64,000 bases of DNA, from the NCBI RefSeq assembly GCF_000378765.1, contig NZ_KB905345.1, positions 1 to 64,000 on the forward strand, given 5' to 3'. A model generated the notes under the pieces. It had not been told where the DNA came from, did no database searches, and saw only the letters and a program-made list of their open reading frames with translations. Source of the DNA: Psychroflexus tropicus DSM 15496 (GTDB taxonomy: Bacteria > Bacteroidota > Bacteroidia > Flavobacteriales > Flavobacteriaceae). This document shows, piece after piece, positions 45,176 to 54,710 of the stretch. A program made the translations under genes and the position numbers. Numbering within the stretch: the stretch's first letter is position 1; each line of letters opens with the position of its first letter.

Positions 45176-46555
45176 ATGCAAGCAGACCTTGAACTATTTC
45201 AAAAACTTTCATATAAACTAGTACACCACGAAAAGCAAAATGGAGTCGTAAAACCCATAAAAGCGGAGAACCTTTTGAAGGTCATGGATCTAAATTTAGA
45301 AGATCAGGGGCTTGACGAAGAAAGATTTGAAGCACTACTGGAGGATATTGTATTAAGTACTCCGAGAACCTCTACAAAGCTTTTTTTCAATCAACTTTTT
45401 GGAGGACGAAATTCAAAAGGGACTCTGGGAGAATTACTGGCAGTCATGCTTAATAATAGCATGTATACTTATAAGGTTGGAGGACCACAGGTAGGAATTG
45501 AAAAAATGATCATAGCCAAAGTCTGTGATATGTTGAATTTTGGCGAAAACGCAGATGGTACCTTTCCACCTGGTGGCTCAATGAGTAATTTTATGGCTAT
45601 GCTCATGGCTCGAGATGCCTACAATCGTGATATCAAGTTTGAAGGAGTTTCAGAAAAAATGATAATTTATACGTCTTCCACTTCTCATTATTCAATTACT
45701 AAAAATGCCATGTTCGGTGGAATTGGTATACAGCAAATCCGATTTATAGAAAGTGATAAATACGGAAAAATGATCCCTAAGGCTTTGCAAGAGCAAATTG
45801 AAGAAGATCTCAAAGAAGGTTTAAAACCTTTCTTTGTGAATGCTACAGCAGGAACTACAGTTATGGGAGCCTTTGATGATATCCATGAAATACATGAAGT
45901 TACTAAACTTTATGATAAACTTTGGTTGCATGTAGATGGTGCTTATTGTGGCTCTGTCATTTTTAGTGAAAAGTACAAGCACCTGGTGAGTGGAGTTGAA
46001 AAAGCAGATTCTTTCAGCTTTAACGCACATAAAATGCTGAATGTACCACTTAGCTGCTCCATCTTAATCACCAAGGAAAGACACAACCTTAGACATAGTT
46101 TTGCATGTGAAGCAGATTATCTTTATCAAACAGACAGTGATGATTATAATTTAGGAAAGACATCTTTACAATGCGGAAGAAGAAATGATGCACTTAAATT
46201 TTGGACCTTATGGAAGTCGGTTGGAACCAAAGGGCTAAATCAAATGGTTGACCAGCAGTTTCACCTTTCTGAAGTCGCTAGAAATTATGTTAGGAATCAT
46301 CCAGATTATGAGCTTTATTCATATGAAGACTCAATTTCAGTTTGTTTTAATTACAAGAATATAGATCCAAAAGATCTATGCAATTCACTTTATGAAGAAG
46401 GCAAACTCATGGTTGGGTATGGAGAGTTTAGAGGGACAACATTTGTAAGACTAGTAACTATCAATAGTAACAATCAAGAGACAGATATCTTGAATTTCTT
46501 CCAGGTACTTGAAACTTATGTTGAAGAGGCTAAAGAAGAGCTAATTACTATTTAA
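45176..46555 (+). CDS. PLP-dependent group II decarboxylase, probably cysteine sulfinate decarboxylase
   Basis: This 459-aa decarboxylase of the GAD/CSAD family has PLP lysine in FSFNAHKMLNVPL and the aspartate in LWLHVDGAYCGS. It shares unusually close blocks with animal CSAD and GAD: FFNQLFGG, SMYTYKVG, SHYSITKNAM, RFIESDKYGKM and TAGTTVMGAFDDI, plus LQCGRRNDALKFWTLWK. With cysteine dioxygenase 69 bp away and divergent, the likely reaction is cysteine sulfinate to hypotaurine. Aspartate or glutamate decarboxylation remains possible. Start ATG at 45176 chosen from homology of the N-terminus. Confidence 0.85.
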   Translation: MQADLELFQKLSYKLVHHEKQNGVVKPIKAENLLKVMDLNLEDQGLDEERFEALLEDIVLSTPRTSTKLFFNQLFGGRNSKGTLGELLAVMLNNSMYTYKVGGPQVGIEKMIIAKVCDMLNFGENADGTFPPGGSMSNFMAMLMARDAYNRDIKFEGVSEKMIIYTSSTSHYSITKNAMFGGIGIQQIRFIESDKYGKMIPKALQEQIEEDLKEGLKPFFVNATAGTTVMGAFDDIHEIHEVTKLYDKLWLHVDGAYCGSVIFSEKYKHLVSGVEKADSFSFNAHKMLNVPLSCSILITKERHNLRHSFACEADYLYQTDSDDYNLGKTSLQCGRRNDALKFWTLWKSVGTKGLNQMVDQQFHLSEVARNYVRNHPDYELYSYEDSISVCFNYKNIDPKDLCNSLYEEGKLMVGYGEFRGTTFVRLVTINSNNQETDILNFFQVLETYVEEAKEELITI

Positions 46556-47039
46556 TTGAAAGCATCATTTTTTCAACTATTTTGAAAGCAGCCGGACAAA
46601 TCTCGACATTTTTGAGAGTTAAATGGCTAATCTGTTGAAACTTCTTACGATCTGTATGTGGAAACTCCGCACATGCTTTAGGTCTCACCTTGTAAATGAG
46701 GCAATAATTGTCATCCCCTAGAAATGGGCAGGGGGCGCTTTGTAAAACATAATCCTTGTCTTCATCAATTTTTAGATAGGTGTCAATAAACACAGAAGGT
46801 TTCATTCTAAAGTGTTTAGATATTCGCTCTATATCTTTATTGGTAAAGAGGGGTCCGGTGGTTTTACAGCAATTAGCACAAGTTAGACAATCTACCTCTT
46901 CAAAAGTTTCATCATGTAAGCTTTGCATAGCCTGATCTAGATGCTTAGGTGGCTTCTTTTTTAGTCGCTTAAAATAATCTTTATGCGATTTATGTTTATC
47001 TTTGGCTAGCTGAGGTAATTCCTTAAGAAACTCTTCCAT
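46548..47039 (-). CDS. YkgJ-family cysteine-cluster protein
   Basis: About 163 aa from the ATG at 47039; an upstream in-frame start at 47126 would add 29 residues of no visible similarity and reach into the divergent gene. It has the metal-binding signature EVDCLTCANCC (C-x2-C-x2-CC) and further cysteines in CPFLGDDNYCLIYKVRPKACAEFP. The family binds zinc or an iron-sulfur cluster; function is not established. The C-terminus overlaps the decarboxylase 3' end by 8 bp. Confidence 0.85.
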   Translation of the reverse strand: MEEFLKELPQLAKDKHKSHKDYFKRLKKKPPKHLDQAMQSLHDETFEEVDCLTCANCCKTTGPLFTNKDIERISKHFRMKPSVFIDTYLKIDEDKDYVLQSAPCPFLGDDNYCLIYKVRPKACAEFPHTDRKKFQQISHLTLKNVEICPAAFKIVEKMMLSIK

Positions 47040-47062
47040 AATACAAATATAAAATCTACAAC

Positions 47063-47776
47063 TTGAATCTACACTCTCCCTCAAAGGATATCTTTGGCCT
47101 GGCTGTTGAAAATTATTATTTAACAAAAGACCAAACTCCCATCCTAGTGCATCATGAAGATTTTTTTGATGATGAAATTCCTGTAGAATATCTTTTTAGA
47201 AGCTACGATGATATGCCTAAGCTAGAACAGAAAGCGTTAGATCTGTGTCAGGGTAGCGTACTCGATATTGGCTGCTGTGCTGGTAGTCATAGTTTAATAC
47301 TGAAATCGAAAGGACACCAGGTGTTACCTATAGATCTCTCAAAAAAATGTATTGAAACCTGCAAAAAAAGAGGACTGGAAGAGGCAAAACGATTAAACTT
47401 TTTCGATTTAAAATCTCAGTCGTTCGATACACTACTTTTACTGATGAATGGTACAGGTATTGCTCGAACTTTAAATGAATTAGAGGCGTTTTTTGATCAA
47501 CTGAAAAGCTTGATGCACAAAAATAGTCAAGTACTAATTGATTCTTCTGATCTTATATTTTTGTTCGAAGATGAAGTTATTGAAAACGACAAATCATCTT
47601 ATTATGGTGAAATGATATACAGAACGAGTTATAAAAATCAACTATCAGATCCATTTCCTTGGCTGTACCTGGATTTTAACACCCTTAAAAAAGAGGCAGA
47701 AAAGGCCAGCCTAGAGTGTTCACTCATTTTCGAAGATGAACATTACGGATATTTAGCAAAATTGAACTTTACTTAA
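47063..47776 (+). CDS. class I SAM-dependent methyltransferase
   Basis: This 237-aa protein has a SAM-binding motif I GSVLDIGCCAGSHSLILKSKG (about 67-87), followed by the acidic end of beta-2 (LPIDLS) and a motif IV-like LLLLMNGTG. The start is TTG at 47063; nothing better lies in frame. It is divergent from the YkgJ gene and convergent with the amidohydrolase (8-bp overlap). The substrate is unknown. Confidence 0.82.
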   Translation: MNLHSPSKDIFGLAVENYYLTKDQTPILVHHEDFFDDEIPVEYLFRSYDDMPKLEQKALDLCQGSVLDIGCCAGSHSLILKSKGHQVLPIDLSKKCIETCKKRGLEEAKRLNFFDLKSQSFDTLLLLMNGTGIARTLNELEAFFDQLKSLMHKNSQVLIDSSDLIFLFEDEVIENDKSSYYGEMIYRTSYKNQLSDPFPWLYLDFNTLKKEAEKASLECSLIFEDEHYGYLAKLNFT

Positions 47777-49409
47777 GTTCAAAAACCTGTTCTCCATTGA
47801 TGTAGGTCGATAGTACTTTAGTGTCTGGAATAGCGCCTTCCTCAACAGTCATAGGATCTTGATCTACGATGATGAAATCAGCAAATTTTCCAGCCTCAAT
47901 ACTTCCTTTTTCTTGGTCTTCAAAATTGGAATAAGCTGCCCAAATCGTCATGCCTCTTAAAGTTTCTTCTCTGGAAAGCTTTTGCTCTGGTATAAATCCC
48001 TTATCAGGATAATTTTGTAGATCTTTTCTAGCGACTGCCGCATAAAAAGTTAAAAAGGGATTGACATTTTCAATAGGAAAATCGGTTCCCAGGGCAACCA
48101 GATCAGCATTTTCTAAAATAGTTTTGTAAGCGTAAGCATGCTGCACTCTTTCTTCTCCTAATCTATCTTCTGCCCAGTACATGTCACTTGTAGCATGTGT
48201 GGGCTGTACCGAAGGTATGATGTTTTCTCCATCAAAATAATTGAAATCATCATTATCCATCACTTGAGCATGTTCAACTCTCCAACGTTTATCAGATTCA
48301 TCTTTAAGCAATTCGTTGTATGTTTTTAAAACTACATAATTAGCAGAATCTCCGATAGCGTGTGTATTCATTTGAAATTCAGTATCTTTTAGACGCTTAG
48401 CTAGAGTTTGAAAATCGTCCAAATCGATAATCATACTCCCAAAGTGATGCTCCTGATCTGAGTAAGGTGCTTTCAAAGCTGCTCCTCTGGAACCTAAGGC
48501 TCCATCAGCATATACTTTAACAGATCGTACATTTAGTCGATCTGTTTTGAGGATTCCAGACTCTAGGAACTCGCTAATATTTGCTTCATTGTTACTGAGC
48601 ATTGCGTATATTCTCAATTTCAATTCTCCTTGTTTATGTAAATCATCAATGAGGTGAATCACATCGGAGTTTAAGCCAGCATCAACCAAACTCGTTAGTC
48701 CAAGTGAGATAGCAATTTCTTCTGCAGATTTTAAAGCTTTTATTTGTGCCTCTCGATCTACAACAGGAAAGGTAGCTTCAACAGTTTCCATAGGATTATC
48801 TATCAAAATTCCTGTGAGCTCTCCATTTTTCTTTTGTATTTCTCCGCCAAAGATTTCGGTAGTTTCATCAATACCAGCCTTATCTAGAGCTTTTTGATTC
48901 ACTAGCATGGCATGACCATCTATTCTGGTAAGCGCAACAGGCGTATCTGGAAAAAGGATATCTAAAGTGTCTTTAGTAGGAAATTCTTTTTCCGCCCAAT
49001 CGTTTTGATCCCATCCTCTACCTATGATGTAGTCCGCCTCTGGATTCTTAGTTTGAAACTCTTGTAATCTAGAAATGACATCAGCGTAACTAGTTGTCCC
49101 ATCTAAGTCCACTCGACTTAATTTCAATCCTAGGTTATACAAATGCGCGTGAGCATCGATAAGGCCTGGCAATATGGTTTTTCCTTCAGCATCTATAACT
49201 TCTGCTGCAGTAAATTTTGAGTTAAGATCTGAGGTAGATCCTGTTTCTACGATTTTACCGTCAGTTACTGCAAAAGCTTCAACTGTGGAAAAAGCTTCGT
49301 CAACCGTATAGATATTGGCGTTAGTGACTAATAGGTCAACCTTTGTCTTTTCGTTGCAGGATACTAAAATAGCTGCAAAAACCAACAATAAAATAAAGTT
49401 CTTTTTCAT
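47769..49409 (-). CDS. amidohydrolase lipoprotein (YtcJ-like)
   Basis: This 546-aa amidohydrolase-superfamily protein has a lipoprotein signal (about 1-18, lipobox ILVSC). Metal-binding HxH is in GLIDAHAHLYNLG, a carboxylate and histidine block follows at VDAGLNS and MNTHAIGDSAN, and the final aspartate in LGTDFP. It resembles the YtcJ branch. Substrate unknown. It shares 1 nt with the stop of the upstream PiT-like gene. Confidence 0.88.
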   Translation of the reverse strand: MKKNFILLLVFAAILVSCNEKTKVDLLVTNANIYTVDEAFSTVEAFAVTDGKIVETGSTSDLNSKFTAAEVIDAEGKTILPGLIDAHAHLYNLGLKLSRVDLDGTTSYADVISRLQEFQTKNPEADYIIGRGWDQNDWAEKEFPTKDTLDILFPDTPVALTRIDGHAMLVNQKALDKAGIDETTEIFGGEIQKKNGELTGILIDNPMETVEATFPVVDREAQIKALKSAEEIAISLGLTSLVDAGLNSDVIHLIDDLHKQGELKLRIYAMLSNNEANISEFLESGILKTDRLNVRSVKVYADGALGSRGAALKAPYSDQEHHFGSMIIDLDDFQTLAKRLKDTEFQMNTHAIGDSANYVVLKTYNELLKDESDKRWRVEHAQVMDNDDFNYFDGENIIPSVQPTHATSDMYWAEDRLGEERVQHAYAYKTILENADLVALGTDFPIENVNPFLTFYAAVARKDLQNYPDKGFIPEQKLSREETLRGMTIWAAYSNFEDQEKGSIEAGKFADFIIVDQDPMTVEEGAIPDTKVLSTYINGEQVFELK

Positions 49410-50539
49410 TAAAACAGGTTTAATATTGAATTATAAATTTCTTCTCTTATGGAAGCATTTCCACTTGCAGCAAGGATAACTGAAACTAATAGACCGATCA
49501 TGGCATATAAAAAGTCTTTCCCAATCATTTTGGCAGCCTTTTTTTTATGTTTATTACCTTTTTTCTTTCTGGATAAACTTATAGCAATTTCCCTACCTCC
49601 AATGATACCAAGAAACACCCATGTTGTACTCATTGGTACAGTCGATATAAAAAGTTTGTAGATAAGTAGAATTACGTAGGATAAATCAATAAGTGTAGCT
49701 GCACGTATGTCAGACACTCTTGTTTTTTCACTAACGACGCCTTGTATTTTATCACCTCTCAAGTAAAAAAGTAAACCAAGCCCGAAGAAAATGGTAAGCG
49801 CAAATACCAGAAACTGACTCATACTTTGTTCTCTGGGTAAATAAACCGCAATATTAGCTCCATCCTGCATTACCCAGGTAGCCCAAAGGGAACCACTTAC
49901 AAGCCATTGAACAACTATCCAGTAATTGCTAAACTTTCGGCTTTTAAAGTACTTTCTAATCGTATTGTAAGATAAATACCAAACTAGAAAAGAAATGATG
50001 AAAGCCAGGATGTAACCAGACCAGCTTTTTAATACTACGGAGGTAATCCCTGATGTATTGGCACTAAATACACTTAATAGTAAGAAAGTGGTAGACACCG
50101 GCATTCTTAATCTGGTCAGGATTAAAAGCACCAGTGGAGCAATAACCTGGAAGAATGTAAATTTATCTGGGTGTGGATAATCTGTTGAACCATCGGGATT
50201 CGTTAATCTCTGGTAGGTGACATCGCCATCAAAATAAATAAAACTAAAAGTGACGGTTGCCAAAAATATTCCCCCAATAAACAGCCATAAAATCCACCAT
50301 TTATTGGCTTTATTACTTTCAATAAAAGTTCCCAAAGACTGTATGCTGTCGTTGGCAACTGCCGCATAGGCGGCAAAAAAGAAGCCAATCCACATGGCGA
50401 GATTGGCGTTGGTAGTAGCCGTTGCAGCTAATATGAGTCCAACTACAACTATAATAAGAAATGTCTTCTCTTCGGAGAAAAAATCAACTAGATTTAAGTA
50501 GGGACGATCTCGGTCGTTGCGCTTAAATTTATTTGCCAT
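49409..50539 (-). CDS. PiT-superfamily (inorganic phosphate transporter-like) membrane protein
   Basis: This 376-aa protein has about nine TM segments and shows the PiT internal duplication. The first repeat has AAVANDSIQSLGTFIESNKA (compare GANDVANAFG) with TRLRMPVSTTFLLLSV, and the second has QDGANIAVYLPR with VPMSTTWVFLGIIGGRE. The paired PxSTT motifs are PiT hallmarks. The GANDVAN core is altered (VANDSIQS; DGANIAV), so phosphate transport is not certain. It is probably cotranscribed with the amidohydrolase. Confidence 0.75.
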   Translation of the reverse strand: MANKFKRNDRDRPYLNLVDFFSEEKTFLIIVVVGLILAATATTNANLAMWIGFFFAAYAAVANDSIQSLGTFIESNKANKWWILWLFIGGIFLATVTFSFIYFDGDVTYQRLTNPDGSTDYPHPDKFTFFQVIAPLVLLILTRLRMPVSTTFLLLSVFSANTSGITSVVLKSWSGYILAFIISFLVWYLSYNTIRKYFKSRKFSNYWIVVQWLVSGSLWATWVMQDGANIAVYLPREQSMSQFLVFALTIFFGLGLLFYLRGDKIQGVVSEKTRVSDIRAATLIDLSYVILLIYKLFISTVPMSTTWVFLGIIGGREIAISLSRKKKGNKHKKKAAKMIGKDFLYAMIGLLVSVILAASGNASIREEIYNSILNLF

Positions 50540-50630
50540 TAGATTTGTTCAATTCTAAAATCTTTTTTCGCAAATCTACTTAAATTAAGCGTTCTAATGT
50601 TTCCTTTTCGTTAAGAAAATTAAGGAAACC

Positions 50631-52394
50631 TTACCAATCAAATTGATAAATTAAACCTCCAAGAATTTGAAAACCCTGAACATCAAAATTCTGCCAGCGA
50701 TTATAATCTGCATTTAAAAGATTATTGGCGTTGGCAAACGCAGAAAGTCTGGAATTAATTTTATATTCTATGGATGCATTTAAATCTAAGTAACCGTCTA
50801 TCGTTCTGATTTCGCTTCGATTAATATTTATGTTACCAGCAGGGAAAGTGGTAAAATCTTCACTAAAATCTTTACGATCTCCAATATAAAATAAGGAAGC
50901 AGAGAAATTCCAATTTTTGGTAAAATTATAATCTGCATAGGCTTTCAATTCTAATTCTGGCATGTTATAGGCTTCTTGGAGTTGAGACGTTGAAAAGTCT
51001 GAAAACTTGCCAAAAAATCCAATATTGAAATCGGTTTCAATTTGATAAGCCAAGTCAGCAGAAATAGAAAGTTGATCTAAATCGTCATAAATTACCCTAA
51101 ATGAGTTTTGATAGTCAAAATCCCTGCGGGCTGGTGTTCTGGATACAAAAGTATTACTTGGATTAGCCACAAAAAAAGCATAGTTGGAAGCACTGGAATA
51201 ATTAACCTTTGCAGAAAGGACAAGATTGGTTAACAATTTGGTAGAAAATCCTGCAAAAGCATTGTATTGCAGATCAGTAGGAAATATAAATTGAAAAGGC
51301 GCAATAAAAGGATTTTGCAAACTAAAATTCTCATAAGTGTTTTGTTGCAGGTCTCCATTTACTCCAACATTAAATTCAATGGTTTGTTGATTGAGTAAAA
51401 ACTCTGCCCTGAGATCTGGATAAAAGAATACATCACTAGAGCTTTGTTCAAAATCACTTAAAAAAACTGCTTTTGCACCGAGCTTAACTTTTACATTATC
51501 ATAATTCAAATTTATGAATGGATTTAGTCCAGCCTGAAGTTGTTGATAATTCGATTCAAACTCTCTAAAAGTGGTAGTTTCAAAGCCTCCATTTAAGAAT
51601 TTAAAATCAGCATCGATTTGTAAATCTTGAGTCCTAAGAGGAATCACTACAGATGGTTCAACGCTAAGTAATTGTTCTGAATTGCTGTAGTCATCTGAAA
51701 AATTTTGAAGTTTTATTTGAGCCTCTCTCAAAATACCATTATCAAATTGGATCCCTCCAAAAGCTTCTAAAGTGGTGTACGTTTGTTTTGGATCAATAAA
51801 ATTAATTTGATCTTGAGATAATACAGTTTTTAATTCAGGAGATAAACCGTAGTAATTTATTTCTCTATGCTGAAGCTCTACTCCACTATTCCAATCGAAG
51901 TACCGATCTTGAGATGTAAGATTTAATCCCAAAGCTGTATTGGAATAATCATCATCAAGAACTACATCGTCAATACCACCTTGTGAAGACAAGTGAGAAA
52001 ACTTGATATCTAAACTTCTATCTCTGTTTAAATCGAAATTACTATAAAAATCAGCTAGAATAGTCGAAAAATTACCTGCACCAAAACGAGCATAATTTTC
52101 AAATAATTTATCTGGAGCGGGTATTCTTACTCCAGAAGCAGTCCCTTTGGCAGGAGTAAAGGTAGAGGCAACAGGAACATCGATAAACGAATAATTTATG
52201 GTTTTCCGTTGTTGCTTAATCGTATCCTTTTCACTTGGCTTTTGCTTTATTTTAAATGCATCGTTTACCGTTGGGGAGTACTGTTTTACGATGATTAATT
52301 TATCGGTACTTATCGTGTCCCTCTGACTATAAGCTGAGTCAACAAACAATAATCCTATGAAGATCGAAGAAAAAAGATTTAAGTATAATTTCAT
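50631..52394 (-). CDS. outer-membrane beta-barrel protein of TonB-receptor type, without an obvious plug
   Basis: About 587 aa from the ATG at 52394 (an in-frame GTG at 52415 is less likely). A signal peptide (about 1-24, FVDSAYSQ) and a long run of amphipathic strands end with NANNLLNADYNRWQNFDVQGFQ and GGLIYQFDW, the C-terminal features of TonB-dependent receptors. No plug domain or TonB box is visible and the N-terminus starts with DTISTDKLIIVKQYSPTVND. I place it with the short TonB-receptor-like barrels of Flavobacteriaceae; its ligand is unknown. Confidence 0.8.
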   Translation of the reverse strand: MKLYLNLFSSIFIGLLFVDSAYSQRDTISTDKLIIVKQYSPTVNDAFKIKQKPSEKDTIKQQRKTINYSFIDVPVASTFTPAKGTASGVRIPAPDKLFENYARFGAGNFSTILADFYSNFDLNRDRSLDIKFSHLSSQGGIDDVVLDDDYSNTALGLNLTSQDRYFDWNSGVELQHREINYYGLSPELKTVLSQDQINFIDPKQTYTTLEAFGGIQFDNGILREAQIKLQNFSDDYSNSEQLLSVEPSVVIPLRTQDLQIDADFKFLNGGFETTTFREFESNYQQLQAGLNPFINLNYDNVKVKLGAKAVFLSDFEQSSSDVFFYPDLRAEFLLNQQTIEFNVGVNGDLQQNTYENFSLQNPFIAPFQFIFPTDLQYNAFAGFSTKLLTNLVLSAKVNYSSASNYAFFVANPSNTFVSRTPARRDFDYQNSFRVIYDDLDQLSISADLAYQIETDFNIGFFGKFSDFSTSQLQEAYNMPELELKAYADYNFTKNWNFSASLFYIGDRKDFSEDFTTFPAGNININRSEIRTIDGYLDLNASIEYKINSRLSAFANANNLLNADYNRWQNFDVQGFQILGGLIYQFDW

Positions 52395-52455
52395 TTTAAA
52401 TTTCAAATTAATCACTACAAATAACGGTATCTTTAGAACATTAATAACTGATTGG

Positions 52456-52475
52456 TCATGATATTTATTTCATGA
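52456..52475. promoter_or_regulatory. paired TCATGA sites upstream of the aldehyde dehydrogenase
   Basis: Two TCATGA palindromes (52456-52461 and 52470-52475) have centres 14 bp apart, in the divergent gap between the barrel and the aldehyde dehydrogenase. A regulator site is possible; no other support. Confidence 0.25.
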
Positions 52476-52500
52476 TGAATCAAATTTAAAAAAGTATATT

Positions 52501-53877
52501 ATGAAGGAAAGAGATATCAAAGATTTAATTAAATCACAGGATAACTTTCTCGAACACTCTACTGAACATACAATTGAAAAACGTATTTCAATATTAAAGA
52601 CACTTAAATCTACGATCAAATCTCATGAACAGGAGATTGTAGATGCTATATATAAAGATTTTCAAAAACCAGAATTTGAAGTTCTCACCACCGAACTGTT
52701 TGTTGTTTATAAAGAGCTGAATATTTTTATAAAAAATTTAAAAAAATGGTCAAAACCAAAATCCGTGTCTTCGGCCTGGCTCAATTTTCCTTCTAGCGAT
52801 AAAATCTATTACGTCCCCTGGGGCAAAGTTCTTGTCATTGCTCCCTGGAATTATCCGTTTCAATTGGCGATTACTCCTTTGATTGGCGCCATTGCCTGTG
52901 GAAATACAGTAGTTTTGAAACCCTCCGAGCATGCTCCCCACACGGCTGATATCTTAGAGAAAATAATAAGCGATGTTTTTGAACAGAAGCAAGCAAAAGT
53001 AATTCAGGGAGCGGTTGACACCGCTAAAAATTTACTAAATCAAAAGTGGGATTATGTGTTTTTTACAGGCAGCGTTCCTGTTGGCAGAATTGTCTCTCAA
53101 CAAATCGCCAAGCATATGACACCCCACACCCTCGAGTTGGGTGGTAAAAACCCATGTATTATTGATTCCTCTGCAAACCTAGATATTGCTGCCAAGCGTA
53201 TTTGCTGGGGAAAGTTTTTAAACGCAGGACAAACCTGTATCGCCCCAGATTATTTAATGATCGATGAAAATATAAAAACCAAATTTGTCGAAAAACTGAT
53301 CTCCACTCTTAAAGAGTTTTACAAGGATGAAGCTTACGGCGATTATGCAAGGATGATTCATGCCGATCATTTCGAAAAGCTAGTCGGCTTTTTAGACGAT
53401 CAGGCTGTAATTTATGGAGGCGAGCATAACGCTAAAACTAATTTTCTAGCACCAACACTGGTAGATTCTCCGGAGTTTTCTTCCGATTTGATGAAAGAAG
53501 AAATTTTTGGACCCATTCTACCTATTTATGGCTATTCAACTTTCGATGAATTAAAGTCAACAATTAAGGCTTTCGATAAACCCCTTTCACTTTATGTGTT
53601 TAGTGAACAAGATCAATTTATTAAAAAAGTGAATCAAAACTTTGATTTTGGCGGCGGAGTTATAAACGACACTATTGTTCACTTTGTAAACGACAAGCTT
53701 CCTTTTGGCGGAGTTGGTGCTAGCGGCGTGGGTAATTACCACGGTAAGGCTTCCTTTTACACCTTTACCAGGCAAAAACCCCTAGTCCATCGTAAAAACT
53801 GGTTGGATATCCCCATAAAATACCCACCATACACCAAGGTGAGTTCTTTTAAATCTTTTCTGAATTTATTTCGCTAA
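52501..53877 (+). CDS. aldehyde dehydrogenase, class 3-like
   Basis: This 458-aa NAD(P)-dependent aldehyde dehydrogenase is the short type related to fatty-aldehyde enzymes. The catalytic cysteine is in LNAGQTCIAPDYL and the glutamate in LELGGKNP; the cofactor loop is FTGSVPVGRIV. Blocks VIAPWNYPFQLAITPLIGAI and KPSEHAPHTA are standard. Its 3' end overlaps the convergent pxpC by 29 bp. Substrate is not determined; long-chain aldehydes are plausible. Confidence 0.92.
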   Translation: MKERDIKDLIKSQDNFLEHSTEHTIEKRISILKTLKSTIKSHEQEIVDAIYKDFQKPEFEVLTTELFVVYKELNIFIKNLKKWSKPKSVSSAWLNFPSSDKIYYVPWGKVLVIAPWNYPFQLAITPLIGAIACGNTVVLKPSEHAPHTADILEKIISDVFEQKQAKVIQGAVDTAKNLLNQKWDYVFFTGSVPVGRIVSQQIAKHMTPHTLELGGKNPCIIDSSANLDIAAKRICWGKFLNAGQTCIAPDYLMIDENIKTKFVEKLISTLKEFYKDEAYGDYARMIHADHFEKLVGFLDDQAVIYGGEHNAKTNFLAPTLVDSPEFSSDLMKEEIFGPILPIYGYSTFDELKSTIKAFDKPLSLYVFSEQDQFIKKVNQNFDFGGGVINDTIVHFVNDKLPFGGVGASGVGNYHGKASFYTFTRQKPLVHRKNWLDIPIKYPPYTKVSSFKSFLNLFR

Positions 53878-54706
53878 GCTTAAAATGCACCTTTGATTTT
53901 GCTCTGAACTGGGACAGCTGATTTATAGCTTTTTCAGATAATTGTAAGATACGTGGGTAGCCACCAGTAACCTGAGCATCTCTCATTAAAACAATCATCT
54001 TGCCCGCTGGAGTATACTGAATGGTACCTGGTAAAACTGGGCCAGTGATGATCTCTTTTAGCTCATTTTCTAAAGTCTCTTGAATCTGATAAGCCATTCG
54101 ATTTAGATTCGCAGATAATGAAAAATCAGCATTGATTAATTGATATTGCAGGGTTAGACTCAATTTTGAAAATTCCGGACCTTTAAAGACCTGTAAATCT
54201 GATTTGTAATAATTAAAATCAAAGTCAGGTACGTTACCTCCACTTGTTCCATCATACTCCTCATAATTATATTCATCTCCGCTCTGGAACCGTTTTTTTG
54301 TAAAGGCTTCATAGAAACTTTGGCTTTTAAAAAACTCAGAAGAATCAAAACCATTTTTAATAGCTATATAGCCCCAGTTCCCTTTTTTCATTTCTCTAAT
54401 TTTCAAAATATCATCGGGCTTGATATTAATTATTTGAAATGTACTTATGGGTTCACCATTGAGTTGTAAATTAATTTCAAGCCCTCCTACACAAATAAAC
54501 GTAGGTTTGAGAAACTGAATTTCTAAGCCTTGATGAAAGAACTCTATACAGGAGGCATTAGGAAGGTTATCCAAAATACGATTTACAAAATGGTATACAT
54601 TTAAATCCATGGCTCCAGAAACTGGAACTCCATGAGACATTCCAGTGTATCTCCCATCATCCTGTAGAGAAGAAAACAAACCTGGCTGAAGTATTTTTAA
54701 GCTCAT
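53849..54706 (-). CDS. pxpC: 5-oxoprolinase subunit PxpC
   Basis: About 285 aa from the ATG at 54706 (MSLKILQPGLFSSLQDDGR), preferred because it starts 4 bp after the pxpB stop; the longer reading at 54757 is upstream of it. It is the biotin-dependent carboxyltransferase-like subunit of the three-part 5-oxoprolinase, which converts 5-oxoproline to glutamate with ATP. Markers: QPGLFSSLQDDGR, SGAMDLNVYHFVNRIL and MRDAQVTGGYPRILQL. It overlaps the 3' end of the aldehyde dehydrogenase. Confidence 0.92.
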   Translation of the reverse strand: MSLKILQPGLFSSLQDDGRYTGMSHGVPVSGAMDLNVYHFVNRILDNLPNASCIEFFHQGLEIQFLKPTFICVGGLEINLQLNGEPISTFQIINIKPDDILKIREMKKGNWGYIAIKNGFDSSEFFKSQSFYEAFTKKRFQSGDEYNYEEYDGTSGGNVPDFDFNYYKSDLQVFKGPEFSKLSLTLQYQLINADFSLSANLNRMAYQIQETLENELKEIITGPVLPGTIQYTPAGKMIVLMRDAQVTGGYPRILQLSEKAINQLSQFRAKSKVHFKLSEINSEKI

Positions 54707-54710
54707 AGTA

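Noticed and set aside
47040-47126. 29 extra N-terminal residues of the YkgJ protein.
   Set aside because: They overlap the divergent methyltransferase and show no similarity; the ATG at 47039 fits.
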